In this document: positions 63,776-64,000 of the stretch, piece by piece
How positions within the stretch are numbered: position 1 is the stretch's first letter
Layout of the letters: each line of letters starts with the position of its first letter
From: Undibacterium_A arcticum
Lineage (GTDB): Bacteria; Pseudomonadota; Gammaproteobacteria; Burkholderiales; Burkholderiaceae_D
Assembly: GCF_042660705.1 (NCBI RefSeq)
Contig: NZ_JBHSUQ010000001.1
Length of the DNA stretch: 64,000 nucleotides
Strand: one strand, 5' to 3'
Notes under the pieces: generated by a model
The model's database searches: none
Seen by the model: the letters and a program-made list of their open reading frames with translations, nothing else
Told to the model about the DNA's origin: nothing
Program-made: the position numbers and the translations under genes

Positions 63776-64000
63776 GAAGCTCCCTGTTGGTGGAATTAAC
63801 GTGTGACGTATTATCACTCATTTGACCCAGATAGTGTTGGCGGAGCGCTATCGGAATGTGAAATTTCCGGTCAGTTGTTATGTCTGCTGATCTCGATGAC
63901 TCACAGAGGCCGTACCGGCGATACAGCAGCGCTGTAAGGTCAAATCGTCAGCGCGTTGGCGCGCAAAACCGCCAGTCAATTACGGTTCGCTTGATTCACG
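63776..64000. other. Region upstream of dcm without a gene
   Basis: It should hold the dcm promoter. A partial palindrome GTGTGACG..ATTATCACTC lies at 63800-63820, close to the expected promoter. Nothing else is recognised up to the window edge. Confidence 0.4.

Larger units (their letters stand above)
42878..64000. mobile_element. Genomic island with defence genes and IS elements downstream of tRNA-Ser
   Basis: From the tRNA-Ser 3' end to the window edge no housekeeping gene appears. The content is IS elements, remnants and restriction or defence-type genes with variable base composition, lower GC and many broken frames. No integrase is visible. The right boundary is outside the window. Confidence 0.75.

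Overview
The window looks like the chromosome of a betaproteobacterium, most likely Oxalobacteraceae (Herminiimonas / Janthinobacterium / Collimonas relatives). The evidence is the housekeeping block glutamate racemase - class I fumarase - UPF0114 membrane protein - acetyl-CoA synthetase, plus the codon use and GC content. No species call is possible from the sequence alone.

Layout. (1) 1-36327: most of a lambdoid-organised prophage with a contractile tail. Its left end, including any integrase, lies outside the window, and its right end abuts a tRNA-His gene. The leftward early arm holds an exonuclease, RecT, and a formylglycine-generating-enzyme/C-type-lectin-fold protein whose 3' end looks like the variable region of a diversity-generating retroelement. 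Between the left promoter and the cI-like repressor, in the place lambda uses for rexAB, sit secreted and membrane cargo genes closed by two terminators. A cI/cro switch with five 17-bp operators divides the arms. The rightward arm runs through tightly overlapping (ATGA) early genes (methyltransferase, Ref-like nuclease, DUF1376 replication protein), an untranslated segment with terminators and an rrn-type boxA, and then head, contractile tail, baseplate, fibre and lysis genes. (2) 36328-42877: conserved chromosome: tRNA-His, murI, fumarase, UPF0114, acs, tRNA-Ser. (3) 42878-64000: a genomic island starting directly after tRNA-Ser. It contains four IS elements or remnants (IS1380 inside IS1595; an IS21; an IS1182 fragment; a 1970-bp integrase-type IS) among defence-type genes: an SMC-like ATPase remnant, two uncharacterised membrane-anchored operons, a DrmB (DISARM) gene broken by the IS21, an MvaI/BcnI-type restriction enzyme, a HEPN-like gene, an Mrr-like gene, and a dcm-vsr pair.

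How the parts work together. The prophage switch should keep both early promoters off in the lysogen while cargo genes between cI and the left promoter remain expressible. The boxA leader probably allows transcription through terminators into the 24-kb late block. In the island, Dcm could protect sites that the MvaI/BcnI-like enzyme would cut, with Vsr repairing the T:G mismatches caused by 5-methylcytosine deamination.

Quality caution. About 22 genes, including fumarase, terminase, portal, capsid, baseplate, dcm and two transposases, are each broken by a single small indel, usually in a short homopolymer, with intact coding sense on both sides. This pattern suggests uncorrected sequencing error more than gene decay. 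Where I can reconstruct the frame I give the full corrected span and the place of the break. Two in-frame nonsense codons (istA, drmB) are not of this type and may be real. Best candidates for something new are the variable-region protein with its downstream hairpin, the two-gene cassette between 70-bp direct repeats at 46.5-50.2 kb, and the cargo in the rex position.
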